Assembly (NCBI RefSeq): GCF_016863335.1
Contig: NZ_BOOR01000008.1
Span: 338,767 to 402,766, forward strand
DNA: 64,000 bases
Origin: Planotetraspora thailandica
Lineage (GTDB): Bacteria; Actinomycetota; Actinomycetes; Streptosporangiales; Streptosporangiaceae
Direction: 5' to 3'
Shown: positions 17,606 through 26,000 of the stretch, one piece after another
Position numbering within the stretch: the stretch's first letter is position 1
Layout of the letters: every line of letters starts with the position of its first letter
Made by a program: the position numbers and the translations under genes
The notes under the pieces: generated by a model
Told to the model about the DNA's origin: nothing
The model's input: the letters and a program-made list of their open reading frames with translations, nothing else
The model's database searches: none

Positions 17606-18244
17606 GTGACGAAGGGAGACCGGGAGGCCGTGGACGATCAGGCACGAGGCGGGACGGTGTCGGGAGACGAGGCGATCCGGCCCCCTCGACAAGGCCGGCC
17701 GCGCATCCTCGTACGGCGCGCCCTCCCCACCGACCCGGCCGTGCGGGGCTCGGCGTCCCTGTTCATGACCGAGGCCGGACGGCAGGGCATCCGGGCCGGG
17801 CGGCGCATGGTGTACGTGGGACCTGAGCCGGCGTCGGAGCACGTCGCCCTGGCCCTCCGCGTCGATCCGGGAACCGAGGTGCTGGCCCGCCGCAAGGTGA
17901 TGCTGGCCGACGACGTGCCCGTCCGGGTCGCGACGAGCTTCTTCCGGCTGGACGTCTTCGGCGGGACGCCGCTCCGCGAGCCCGGCTTCGTACGGCCGAG
18001 CCTCCAGGCCGGGATCGAGGCGCTGGGGCACCGTTTCGGCAGGGCAGAGGAGCACCTGACCGCGCGGCCGCCCACGGAGGACGAGGCGGCCGTGCTCGAA
18101 CTCGATCCCGGCGAGTGGGTCGTCCAGATCGTCCGCGCAGGGTATTCGGCCGACGACGTCCCGATCCATGTCCTGGAGACGATCTGCGCCGCCTCCCGGC
18201 ATGTCTTCCCCATCGCCCAGGTGGCCGGGGCGGACGAGTTCTGA
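17606..18244 (+). CDS. UTRA-domain protein lacking a GntR helix-turn-helix
   Basis: A 212-residue protein whose second half is a UTRA ligand-binding domain, the effector domain of HutC-type GntR regulators (ASEHVALALRVDPGTEVLARRKVMLADDVPVRVATSFFRLDVFGG... to EYSADDVPIHVLETICAASRHVFPI-like end). The first 60 residues are disordered and charged; neither they nor the bases back to 17460 encode a winged helix. GTG 17606 is used; GTG 17630 is equally possible. It may sense a ligand in partnership with another protein, or be a remnant of a longer regulator. Divergent from the AraC gene. Confidence 0.7.
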   Translation: MTKGDREAVDDQARGGTVSGDEAIRPPRQGRPRILVRRALPTDPAVRGSASLFMTEAGRQGIRAGRRMVYVGPEPASEHVALALRVDPGTEVLARRKVMLADDVPVRVATSFFRLDVFGGTPLREPGFVRPSLQAGIEALGHRFGRAEEHLTARPPTEDEAAVLELDPGEWVVQIVRAGYSADDVPIHVLETICAASRHVFPIAQVAGADEF

Positions 18245-18245
18245 G

Positions 18246-19265
18246 CTAGTTCGCGTAGGCGCCGATCTCGGCGAGCAGTGCGCGCTTGCCCTCGGGGGAC
18301 ATGAAGGACGCCCGTACGGCGGAGCGGGCGAGATCGGCCACCCCGTCCCGGTCGAGGCCGAGCAACTCGGCGGCCACGCCGTACTCCTGGTTGAGGGTGG
18401 TCCCGAACATCGGCGGGTCGTCGGAGTTGATCGTGACGGGCACACCCGCTTTGACGAGCTCGGGCAGGGGATGTTCGGCCAGGCTCGGCACGGCGCGCGT
18501 GCGGATGTTGGAGGTCGGGCAGACCTCCAGGACGATGCCGCTCGCCGCGAGGTGTTCCATCAGCGCGGGGTCCTGCACGCTGTGCACGCCGTGGCCGATC
18601 CGTTCGGCGCCGAGCTCGTTGACGGCGTCCCAGATGGTCTGCGCGCCCGTCGTCTCGCCGGCGTGGGGCACCGAGCGCAACCCGGCCGCTCTGGCGGCGG
18701 CGAAGTGGGAGGCGAACAGGGCGCGGGGGACGCCGATCTCCGGCCCGCCCAGGCCGAATCCGATCAGCCCGTCCGGCCGCTGGTCGAGGGCGATCGCCAG
18801 GGTGCGGTCGGCGCTTTCCACGCCGAATTCGCCGGGAATGTCGAAGATCCAGCGCAGTGTCGTGCCGAAGTCGGCCTCGACCCGGTGGCGGGCGTCCTCG
18901 ATGATCTCGCAGAACTCCTCGGGGGCGAAGCCTCGCAGGAGGTGGGTGTAGGGGGTGACGGTCAGCTCCGCGTAGCGCACCTGCTGGCCCGCCAGGTCAC
19001 GCCCGACGCCGTGGATCAGCGCCCACAGGTCGTCGGGCTCCCTGATGAGGTCCACGACGGACACGTAGACCTCGACGAAGTGCGCGAAGTCGCGGAAGTC
19101 GAAATAACTCTCCAGGAGAGCCGGGTCGGCGGGCACCGTGGTCGTGCCCTCGTGGCGGGCGGCCAGCTCCGCGACGATCCGCGGGGAGGCGGCGCCCACG
19201 TGGTGGACGTGCAGTTCGGCCTTGGGCAGGCCGGCGATGAATTCCGTGAGTTCAGGGGTGAGCAC
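18246..19265 (-). CDS. Adenosine deaminase family enzyme, possibly aminodeoxyfutalosine deaminase
   Basis: A 339-residue metallo-hydrolase of the adenosine deaminase family. Zinc ligands and catalytic residues are visible in KAELHVHHVG, the SVPHAGE loop (His and Glu), RIGHGVHS and the NSDDPPMF aspartates. The HVHHVGAASP variant of the first motif differs from the HVHLDG of canonical adenosine deaminase and resembles, from memory, actinobacterial enzymes that deaminate 6-aminodeoxyfutalosine in the futalosine menaquinone route; that specificity is inference. It converges with the UTRA gene (one base between stops) and stands alone as a transcript. Confidence 0.85.
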   Translation of the reverse strand: MLTPELTEFIAGLPKAELHVHHVGAASPRIVAELAARHEGTTTVPADPALLESYFDFRDFAHFVEVYVSVVDLIREPDDLWALIHGVGRDLAGQQVRYAELTVTPYTHLLRGFAPEEFCEIIEDARHRVEADFGTTLRWIFDIPGEFGVESADRTLAIALDQRPDGLIGFGLGGPEIGVPRALFASHFAAARAAGLRSVPHAGETTGAQTIWDAVNELGAERIGHGVHSVQDPALMEHLAASGIVLEVCPTSNIRTRAVPSLAEHPLPELVKAGVPVTINSDDPPMFGTTLNQEYGVAAELLGLDRDGVADLARSAVRASFMSPEGKRALLAEIGAYAN

Positions 19266-19358
19266 GGCAACGACCGTAACAAGCGGTCATCGTCCACTAC
19301 CAAGCGAAAAGGCCATTTCTCGCATGATTTTGTTAGGTTTGTCCGTTCGTTCGGGGGC

Positions 19359-20441
19359 TCAGCCGCCGGCCGACAGCTCGCTGAGCATGACCTTCACGGT
19401 GGTGGTGCGCCCGTCCGGGTGGAGCAGTCGCACCTCGACGCGGTCGCCCGGTTTCAGTGTGGCGAGGACCTGGGACAACGCGTTCGCGGTCGGGGTCGGC
19501 GCCCCGCCGACACCGACGATCACGTCACCGGGCTTGATGTCCGCCTTGGCCGCGCCGCCTCCCGGCGTGACGGAGCCGACGACCGCGCCGAGTGGGTTGC
19601 CGTAGTTGTCGACCGCCGTTCCCACGCGCACACCCAGGGCGGCGCGCCTGCTGTTGACGACCCGGCCGTACTTGATGATCTGCCCGGCCACATCGGTGGC
19701 CGTGTCGCTCGGGATGGCGAATCCGATGCCGGGCGCCGCGCCCTGCTCGGGGTCGACCGCCGACAGGGTGGGGATGCCGATGACCTGCCCCGACAGGTTG
19801 ACGAGCGCGCCGCCGCTGTTGCCGGGGTTGATCGGGGCGGACGTCTGGATGGCGTTGGTGATCGTCGCCCCCGGCGTGCCGTTCGGGCCGTGGCCCGACA
19901 CCGTGCGGCCGAGCGCCGACACGATGCCCTGGGTGACGCTGCCGGAGAAGCCGAGCGGGTTGCCCATGGCGAGCACGATCTGGCCGACCTGGATCTCGGC
20001 CGAGCGGCCGAAGGCGGCCGGGGTGAGCCCGCGCGTGTCCTCCACTTTGATCATCGCGAGATCGCCGGCCGGGAAGGCGTTGACCAGCGTGGCCTTCCGG
20101 GGCTGGCCTCCCGACGCGAGGGTGACCTGGAACTCTTTCGACGTTCCCACGACATGGGCGTTCGTCACGATGTGGCCCGCAGTGTCGTACACGATGCCGG
20201 AGCCCAGGCCCTGGTTCGTGGTGATCTGCACGATCGAGGGAAGGACCTTCTTGATCACCTGTTCCAGCGCCGTCTCGATCGCGACTGCTTCGGGAGCGCC
20301 GGAAACGGACGTGGTGGAGAGAGCTCTGCCGGTCGCGGTGGCGGCGCCGGTTTCCAGTCGCTCCGCGCCGCCTCCGCATGAGGCGATCGCGACCATCGCC
20401 AGTGCCGCCGTGACACGGCCGGCCCCCCGGAAGATTCCCAT
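19359..20441 (-). CDS. HtrA/DegP-like serine protease lipoprotein with PDZ domain
   Basis: A 360-residue envelope protease. The signal peptide ends in the lipobox VAIASC (Cys22), so the enzyme is likely anchored on the outer face of the membrane. The trypsin-like triad is His96 (IVTNAHVV), Asp127 (PAGDLAMIKV) and Ser209 (INPGNSGGAL). A single PDZ domain covers about residues 265-355 (GGAAKADIKPGDVIVGVGG). Domain order is that of short HtrA proteins used in protein quality control outside the membrane. Divergent from a membrane-anchored protein of unknown function. Confidence 0.93.
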   Translation of the reverse strand: MGIFRGAGRVTAALAMVAIASCGGGAERLETGAATATGRALSTTSVSGAPEAVAIETALEQVIKKVLPSIVQITTNQGLGSGIVYDTAGHIVTNAHVVGTSKEFQVTLASGGQPRKATLVNAFPAGDLAMIKVEDTRGLTPAAFGRSAEIQVGQIVLAMGNPLGFSGSVTQGIVSALGRTVSGHGPNGTPGATITNAIQTSAPINPGNSGGALVNLSGQVIGIPTLSAVDPEQGAAPGIGFAIPSDTATDVAGQIIKYGRVVNSRRAALGVRVGTAVDNYGNPLGAVVGSVTPGGGAAKADIKPGDVIVGVGGAPTPTANALSQVLATLKPGDRVEVRLLHPDGRTTTVKVMLSELSAGG

Positions 20442-20596
20442 GGCCCCTGTCTATCGAGGCGGGCACGGGTAACCAACGCAACGCGCCAGGGCAGGGTGGG
20501 CCCGTGACCTGGGACCTTCCAAGGTGGGGGTTCGGGACGGCTGAAGCGTGATGTGAGTACCCGCAAAAGGTGGTATTTGTGTCGTAACCTTCCAGC

Positions 20597-21508
20597 ATGG
20601 CGGAGGGCAGGGAGCAAGCCGGGCGGCCTTTCATCCGGTCCTCCGAGGCGACGACCACCCCGATGCCCCGGGTGCGTCCCGAGGACCAGCGGCAGACACC
20701 CCCCGTCGCGCGTGGCTCCCGGCACGGGTCGGTTCACGGCACACGGTCGGGGTCGTCGTCCGGCGACCTGCCCGTCGGCCTATACGCCACCGTCGCCACC
20801 GTCGCCGCCGTCGCGACCGTTGTCACAGTGGGCCTGGTCTTCCTCATCTTCTTCAGCCAGAAGCACGCCGAGGTCGAGCAGATCCACCAGGCCGGGGCGC
20901 AGGTCACCCCCTCGGCGGCCGTGACGGGCAGTGCCTCGCCCGCGTCGCCTTCGTCGCCTGCGTCGTCGGCGTTGCCCAAGCTGCCCAGGGGCGAGAAGAG
21001 ACTGCCGGCCCTCCCGGGGACCGCCACGACCGTCGTCGCGCCGGTCGTCGACCGTACGGCGGGCATCGCCTATCCCCGGTTCGGGGAGCCGTGGTCGAAG
21101 GCCGATCCCAAGCCGTATTCGTTCGTGCAGCGGTCGGGGGTCATGCGGAAGGGGCAGGCGATGATCGCTTCCAGCCGCCTTCCGGGGGCCGCGCCCAAGC
21201 GGCTCTCGTCCTATTCGGACTATCGCTACTACGCCGGCAAGGCGGCTCAGTGGACGCTGCGCAGCCAGCCGCCGGGCGGCAGGCTCGTGTGGACGGCCTC
21301 TCAGCCGGCGCAGAACGGCATCGGCTGGCTGCTCGGCTACAAGATCACCTATGTCGTCGACGGGAAGCCGCACACCTCGCAGGCCGTCGTCGCGGTGATC
21401 GGCACCGGCCAGGCGAAGCCCGCCATGCTCTGGGCGACGGTGCCCGACACCGACAAGGCCCTGCTGCCCGATCTGAACGCCCTCGCCGAGGGAGTACGCC
21501 CGATCTAG
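20597..21508 (+). CDS. Single-pass membrane protein of unknown function
   Basis: A 303-residue type II membrane protein: a basic, disordered cytoplasmic N-terminus of about 58 residues, one long hydrophobic helix (VGLYATVATVAAVATVVTVGLVFLIFF), a Ser/Pro/Ala-rich extracellular linker and a C-terminal domain of about 170 residues with conserved-looking aromatic residues (SYSDYRYYAGKAAQWTLRSQ). The domain has no family motif I know. Start ATG has no clear ribosome binding site. It lies between the HtrA gene and an acyl-CoA dehydrogenase. Confidence 0.8.
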   Translation: MAEGREQAGRPFIRSSEATTTPMPRVRPEDQRQTPPVARGSRHGSVHGTRSGSSSGDLPVGLYATVATVAAVATVVTVGLVFLIFFSQKHAEVEQIHQAGAQVTPSAAVTGSASPASPSSPASSALPKLPRGEKRLPALPGTATTVVAPVVDRTAGIAYPRFGEPWSKADPKPYSFVQRSGVMRKGQAMIASSRLPGAAPKRLSSYSDYRYYAGKAAQWTLRSQPPGGRLVWTASQPAQNGIGWLLGYKITYVVDGKPHTSQAVVAVIGTGQAKPAMLWATVPDTDKALLPDLNALAEGVRPI

Positions 21509-21520
21509 CCCGCGAACCTT

Positions 21521-21539
21521 GTTCTAGAATATGGTTCTA
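21521..21539. promoter_or_regulatory. Paired GTTCTA motifs upstream of acyl-CoA dehydrogenase
   Basis: GTTCTA occurs at 21521-21526 and 21534-21539, 13 bases apart, within an AT-rich stretch just before the ribosome binding site of the tandem acyl-CoA dehydrogenase gene. TAGAAC, the reverse complement, recurs at 36289-36294 in front of the acyl-CoA cluster. The sequence resembles half-sites of TetR-type lipid regulators of the KstR class (AACnnGTT), but the full palindrome is not present, so this is a candidate only. Confidence 0.35.
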
Positions 21540-21565
21540 TAAGGGTCTAGCGGCGGAGGAATCAC

Positions 21566-23773
21566 ATGGCGATCGGGCTGAGCGAGGAGCATGAGGCGCT
21601 CCGCGAGTCGGTGACGGGATGGGCCGAGCGCAACATTCCCGTCGAGGTGGTACGCGGGGCCGTCGGCGATCTCAACGGCTCGGGCGTCGAGACGCGGCCC
21701 GCGTTCTGGGCGGGTCTCGCCGACCAGGGCCTGCTCGGCCTGCACATCCCCGAAGAGCACGGCGGCTCCGGCTACGGGCTGCTGGAGGCCGCGGTCGTGA
21801 TCGAGGCCCTGGCCGAGCGCGTGGCGCCGGGGCCGTATGTGCCGACCGTGCTGGCGAGCGCCGCGATCCTCGGCTCGGACGGCAAGGCCCACGCCGAACT
21901 GCTGCCCGGCCTCGCCGGCGGATCGCTCACCGGGGCGGTCGCCCTCACGGGCTCGCTCACCGGCGTACGCGAGGACGGCGTTCTGACGATCAGCGGCGCC
22001 GCCGAGCCGGTGCTCGGCGCGGCCCTCGCCGACGTGCTCGTCCTGCCGGTCTCGACCGATCTCGGCGAGGAGTGGGTGGCGATCGACGCCGCCCAGGCCA
22101 CGATCACCCCGATCAGGTCGCTCGACCTCACGCGAGGCGTCGCCAAGGTCGAGGTCCAGGGCCTGGCCGTACCGGCGGAGCGGGTCCTCGACGGGCTGGA
22201 AGGCCCCGGCGTGCTCAACCTGGCGGCGATCGTGCTCGGCGCCGACGCGACGGGCGTCGCGGCCTGGTGCGTGTCCGCCGCGGCCGACTACGCAAAGGTC
22301 CGCGTGCAGTTCGGCCGGCCGATCGGCCAGTTCCAGGGCATCAAGCACAAGCTCTCGCGGATGCTCGTGGCGCTGGAGCAGGCGCGGGCCACCGTCTGGG
22401 ACGCCACCCGGGCCACGGGCGACGAGCTCGCCTACGCCTGTGCCATTGCGGGCGTAACCGCTCCCGACGCGGCCGTCCAGTGCGCCAAGGACGCCGTCCA
22501 GACCTTCGGCGGCATCGGTTACACCTTCGAGCACGAGGCCCACCTGTACTACCGCCGGGCGCTGACCGTCCGCGCGCTGCTCGGCCCGTCCGCCGAGTGG
22601 GCCGAGACCGTCGCCTCGCTCGCCCTGAACGGCGTGAGCCGTTCCACGGACATCGACCTGCCCGAGGAGTCGGAGCCGCTGCGCGCCGCCATCAGGGCCG
22701 AACTCGCCGAGATCGCCGCGCTGGAGGGCGTCGAGCAGAAGCGGGCACTCGCGGGCGCCGGGTTCGTCATGCCGCACCTCCCCAGGCCGTGGGGCAGGGA
22801 CGCGTCGCCGCTTGAGCAGGTGCTCATCCATCAGGAGATCAGGGCGGCCAAGATCAAGCCACCGCAGATGATCATCGGTGCGTGGGTCGTGCCGTCCATC
22901 GTCTCGTACGGCACGCCGGACCAGCAGGAGCGTTTCCTGCCCGGCACGCTGAGCGGCGAGACGGTGTGGTGCCAGCTCTTCTCGGAGCCCGGCGCCGGCT
23001 CCGACCTCGCCTCGCTGCAGATGAAGGCGGAGAAGGTCGAGGGGGGCTGGAGGCTCAACGGCCAGAAGATCTGGACCTCGGTCGCGCACGTGGCCGAGTG
23101 GGGCATCTGCATCGCCCGCTCCGACGCCTCGAAGCCCAAGCACGACGGCATCACGTACTTCCTCGTCGACATGAAGGCGCCGGGTGTCACCGTGCGCCCG
23201 CTGACCGAGATGACGGGGGAGAACCTGTTCAACGAGGTCTTCCTCGACGACGTCTTCGTGCCCGACGACCTGGTCGTCGGCCAGGTGAACGAGGGCTGGC
23301 GGGTCGCCCGCAACACGCTGTCGAACGAGCGGGTGTCGTTGTCGGCGGGCTCCGGCGGCACCGGGGCCTCGGTGCCCGACCTGCTCGGCCTGGCCGGCCG
23401 CCTCGGCAGGGACCTGACCCCCGTCGAGCGGCAGCAGGTCGCGGCGGTGGTGTGCGAGGGGCACTCGATCAACGCGTTGTCGCTGCGCGTGACCCTCAAG
23501 CAGCTCGCCGGGTCCGAGCCCGGTGCCGACGCCTCGGTGCGCAAGCTGCTGTCCACGTCGCATGCACAGCACGTGTCGGAGACGGCCGTCGACCTGCTCG
23601 GCGCCGCCGCGGTCACCGCCGCCGACTGGAAACTCGGCGACGCCGGCTACTGGAACCGCGCAGTCCTCGCCACCCGCGCGATGACGATCTACGGCGGCAC
23701 GACCGAGGTGCAGCTCAACATCATCGGTGAGCGCATGCTGGGCCTGCCGCGCGACCCCGAACCGGGCAAGTAG
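21566..23773 (+). CDS. Tandem (double-length) acyl-CoA dehydrogenase
   Basis: A 735-residue protein containing two acyl-CoA dehydrogenase folds in one chain. The first half (about 1-370) ends with the typical QTFGGIGYTFEHEAHLYYRRA segment; the second half (about 375-735) has CQLFSEPGAGSDLASL, GQKIWTSVAHVAEW and MTIYGGTTEVQLNIIGERMLG, which bind FAD and acyl-CoA. Each half is close to the length of a single-domain enzyme (about 380). Such fusions mimic the alpha-beta heteromers of actinobacterial steroid and branched-chain acyl-CoA dehydrogenases. Good GGAGGAA ribosome binding site. Substrate unknown. Confidence 0.93.
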   Translation: MAIGLSEEHEALRESVTGWAERNIPVEVVRGAVGDLNGSGVETRPAFWAGLADQGLLGLHIPEEHGGSGYGLLEAAVVIEALAERVAPGPYVPTVLASAAILGSDGKAHAELLPGLAGGSLTGAVALTGSLTGVREDGVLTISGAAEPVLGAALADVLVLPVSTDLGEEWVAIDAAQATITPIRSLDLTRGVAKVEVQGLAVPAERVLDGLEGPGVLNLAAIVLGADATGVAAWCVSAAADYAKVRVQFGRPIGQFQGIKHKLSRMLVALEQARATVWDATRATGDELAYACAIAGVTAPDAAVQCAKDAVQTFGGIGYTFEHEAHLYYRRALTVRALLGPSAEWAETVASLALNGVSRSTDIDLPEESEPLRAAIRAELAEIAALEGVEQKRALAGAGFVMPHLPRPWGRDASPLEQVLIHQEIRAAKIKPPQMIIGAWVVPSIVSYGTPDQQERFLPGTLSGETVWCQLFSEPGAGSDLASLQMKAEKVEGGWRLNGQKIWTSVAHVAEWGICIARSDASKPKHDGITYFLVDMKAPGVTVRPLTEMTGENLFNEVFLDDVFVPDDLVVGQVNEGWRVARNTLSNERVSLSAGSGGTGASVPDLLGLAGRLGRDLTPVERQQVAAVVCEGHSINALSLRVTLKQLAGSEPGADASVRKLLSTSHAQHVSETAVDLLGAAAVTAADWKLGDAGYWNRAVLATRAMTIYGGTTEVQLNIIGERMLGLPRDPEPGK

Positions 23774-23787
23774 TCCATGCGGTGAAA

Positions 23788-23815
23788 CGGGCCGGGCCGT
23801 ACGGCGCCCGGCCCG
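23788..23815. terminator. Bidirectional hairpin between convergent genes
   Basis: CGGGCCGGGC at 23788-23797 pairs perfectly with GCCCGGCCCG at 23806-23815 around an 8-base loop. It fills the 49-base gap between the acyl-CoA dehydrogenase and the convergent TetR gene. There is no T-tract, as is common for actinobacterial terminators. Confidence 0.6.
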
Positions 23816-23822
23816 GTCCGGC

Positions 23823-24410
23823 TCACGAGCCCTGGTCGATCACAATTTGCGCGAGCAGGCCTGCCGCGACGGTGTGCCGTTCTTCGGGACGCAGGGCCGC
23901 GTTGACGGCGGCACCGTCGATCAGTAGTTCCAGCTGGATGCCTGCCGTCACGGGATCGGGATGTCCGGCGGCGCGCAACTCGGCCTCGAGCATCTCGCGT
24001 CGGCGCTGCTTGTGGGCGCGAACCACGTCGTGCGCGGGGTGGCCGGGGTCGGCGAGCGTGAGATCGGCGTTGACGAAGCGGCAGCCGCGATATCCCGGTG
24101 CGTCCGGGAGCTTCTCGAGGAACGCGAAGAGCGCGCGCAACCGTTCGCGGGGGTCGTCTCCGCCGGCGGCCAGGGCGTCGGCGTAGATCTGCTCCATGCG
24201 CTCGCCCTCCTCCTTCAGCATCTCCGCGACGAGGCCGTCCTTGCCGCCGAAGTGCTGGTACAGCGAACGCCGGGCGACGTCCGCCGCAGTGAGGATGGCG
24301 TCGACTCCGACCTGCATGCCGTCGCGGTAGGTCAGCTCCTTCGCGGCGCACATGAGGCGGTCGCGCGGCCCGCCCGCCCTGGTCGCCTTCGCGATGCGTG
24401 TCGTTTCCAC
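23823..24410 (-). CDS. TetR-family transcriptional repressor
   Basis: A 195-residue regulator with an N-terminal helix-turn-helix (DAILTAADVARRSLYQHFGGKDGLVAEMLKEEG) and a C-terminal ligand domain. I place the start at GTG 24410: on the minus strand a TATAGT -10 hexamer ends six bases before it, implying a leaderless message, whereas the earlier GTG at 24428 would lie inside the operator. The divergent SDR gene and two palindromes between them indicate that the protein represses both itself and the reductase. Confidence 0.9.
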   Translation of the reverse strand: METTRIAKATRAGGPRDRLMCAAKELTYRDGMQVGVDAILTAADVARRSLYQHFGGKDGLVAEMLKEEGERMEQIYADALAAGGDDPRERLRALFAFLEKLPDAPGYRGCRFVNADLTLADPGHPAHDVVRAHKQRRREMLEAELRAAGHPDPVTAGIQLELLIDGAAVNAALRPEERHTVAAGLLAQIVIDQGS

Positions 24411-24413
24411 GAC

Positions 24414-24461
24414 TTGACTATAGACCACTCGGTCTATCTATAGTGAATCGACCGATCGGTC
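24414..24461. promoter_or_regulatory. Divergent promoter with two TetR-type operators
   Basis: ATAGACC (24420-24426) and GGTCTAT (24431-24437) form a 7-bp inverted repeat with a 4-base centre; GACCGATCGGTC (24450-24461) is a perfect 12-bp palindrome. On the plus strand TTGACT (24414-24419) and TATAGT (24439-24444) make a plausible promoter for the SDR gene with the first operator between the hexamers. On the minus strand ACTATA (24417-24422) gives the TetR gene's own -10. One bound repressor would block both. Confidence 0.75.
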
Positions 24462-24486
24462 TACTCTCGTGAGATGGGGAATGATC

Positions 24487-25191
24487 ATGCGTATTCAGGG
24501 AGCAGTCGGGCTCGTCACCGGCGCGAACAGGGGAATCGGCCGGGCCTTCGCCCAGGCGCTGCTCGACCACGGCGCGGCGAAGGTCTACGCCGGCACCCGC
24601 GACCTCGGCGCCATCACGGATCCTCGGCTGACGCCCCTGCTGCTCGACGTCACCGACCCGGACCAGGTCGCGGCGGCAGCCGAACTCGCAGGAGACGCGC
24701 AGATCGTGATCAACAACGCGGGGGTGAGTTCGGCCGCGCAGCTGATCGACGGGCCTTTCGACGACGCGCGCAGAGCCATGGAGGTCAACTACTTCGGCAC
24801 CTGGGCGGTCTCCCGCGCGTTCGCCCCGGTGCTCGCGAGCAACGGCGGCGGCGCGCTGGTCACCATGCTCTCCCTGGTCTCGTGGCGCCCGTTGCCGTTC
24901 GCGCCCGGTTATTCGGCCTCCAAGGCTGCGCAGTGGTCGCTGACCAACGCGTTGCGCCTCGCGCTCGCCGAGCAGGGGACGCTCGTCGTCGGTGTGCACT
25001 CCGGCTACGTCGACACCGACCTGAGCGCGTGGACGGACGCCCCGAAGATCACCACGGAGGACGTCGCCGCGCAGACCATGCAGGCGCTGCTCGACGGCCG
25101 TGACGAGGTGCTCGCCGACGAGGTCACCCGCAAGGTACGGGCCAGCCTCGCCGGCACGATCGAGGAGACCTACGCGGTGCCGATCAGCTAG
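24487..25191 (+). CDS. Short-chain dehydrogenase/reductase
   Basis: A 234-residue NAD(P)-dependent oxidoreductase. The Rossmann motif TGANRGIG, NNAG, the catalytic serine in MLSLVSWRP and YSASKAA (Tyr-x-x-x-Lys) are all present. ATG 24487 is chosen over GTG 24469 because GGGGA lies at good spacing before it. It is transcribed away from the TetR gene under the paired operators, which suggests induction by the TetR ligand, perhaps an aldehyde or ketone substrate. Confidence 0.9.
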   Translation: MRIQGAVGLVTGANRGIGRAFAQALLDHGAAKVYAGTRDLGAITDPRLTPLLLDVTDPDQVAAAAELAGDAQIVINNAGVSSAAQLIDGPFDDARRAMEVNYFGTWAVSRAFAPVLASNGGGALVTMLSLVSWRPLPFAPGYSASKAAQWSLTNALRLALAEQGTLVVGVHSGYVDTDLSAWTDAPKITTEDVAAQTMQALLDGRDEVLADEVTRKVRASLAGTIEETYAVPIS

Positions 25192-25250
25192 GGACCTACG
25201 GCGCGATCCGCCCCGGCTTCGCGAGATGGTGTTCTCGTGAGGAGGCGCGC

Positions 25251-26000
25251 ATGAGGAACGCGTTGGGTCAGGTGGGCACCGTGCTGCTGCTCGGCGGCCG
25301 AAGCGAGATCGGCCTGGCCGTCGTCGAGCGGCTGGTCCGCGACGGCGCCCGCGACGTCATGCTGGCCGCGCGCGGCGGAACGGCTCCCGCGGAGCGTCTC
25401 CGGGCGCTGGGGGCGCGGGTCCACGTGACCGACTTCGACGCGTCCCGCCCGGAGACCCACCCCGCGCTCGTCGAGGAGGCGGCGGCCCGGCTCGGCGACC
25501 TCGACGTCGTCGTCTCGGCTTTCGGGGTGCTGGGCCGCCAGGCCGACTACGACGCCGACCCGGTCGCCGCGGCCAGGGACGTCGCGGTCAACTTCGGCGG
25601 GCACGTGTCCGCCGGGCTGGCCGTGGCGGGCCGGCTGCGCGAGCAGGGCCACGGCACGCTCGTGGTGCTCTCGTCGGTCGCCGGCGTGCGGGTGCGCAAG
25701 GCCAACTTCGTGTACGGCTCGGCCAAGGCGGGCCTGGACGGCTTCGCCCAGGGGTTGGCGGACGCGATGCACGGCTCGGGCGCGAGGGTCGTGGTCGTCC
25801 GCCCGGGTTTCGTCATCGGGCGGATGACCGCGGGCCTGCCGCCGGCGCCCATGTCCGCGACCGTGGACGTCGTGGCCGACGCGATCGTCAAGGGCCTCCG
25901 GTCGGGCAGGCGCACGGTGTGGGCACCCCGGCGGATGCGGCCGGCGTTCGCCGTCATGCGCCTGCTGCCGCGTGCTATCTGGCGTCGCCTTCCTCGCTAG
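25251..26000 (+). CDS. DprE2-like short-chain reductase (decaprenylphosphoryl-2-keto-ribose reductase family)
   Basis: A 249-residue SDR. The variant nucleotide motif VLLLGGRSEIGLAV in place of TGxxxGIG, the ANFVYGSAKAGLDGF active site and the VWAPRRMRPAF...LLPRAIWRRLP tail closely follow mycobacterial DprE2 (Rv3791), which makes decaprenylphosphoryl-arabinose with DprE1. No DprE1 flavoprotein is encoded in this window, so the gene is an orphan here. The arabinan role in this organism is inferred from similarity recalled from memory. Its end overlaps the convergent protease gene by four bases. Confidence 0.8.
   Translation: MRNALGQVGTVLLLGGRSEIGLAVVERLVRDGARDVMLAARGGTAPAERLRALGARVHVTDFDASRPETHPALVEEAAARLGDLDVVVSAFGVLGRQADYDADPVAAARDVAVNFGGHVSAGLAVAGRLREQGHGTLVVLSSVAGVRVRKANFVYGSAKAGLDGFAQGLADAMHGSGARVVVVRPGFVIGRMTAGLPPAPMSATVDVVADAIVKGLRSGRRTVWAPRRMRPAFAVMRLLPRAIWRRLPR

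Noticed and set aside
24482..24491. TGATCATGCG at the SDR start as a repeat core
   Set aside because: It lacks the AGAAGTTCG half and any periodic neighbour; it is the start-codon region of the SDR gene.
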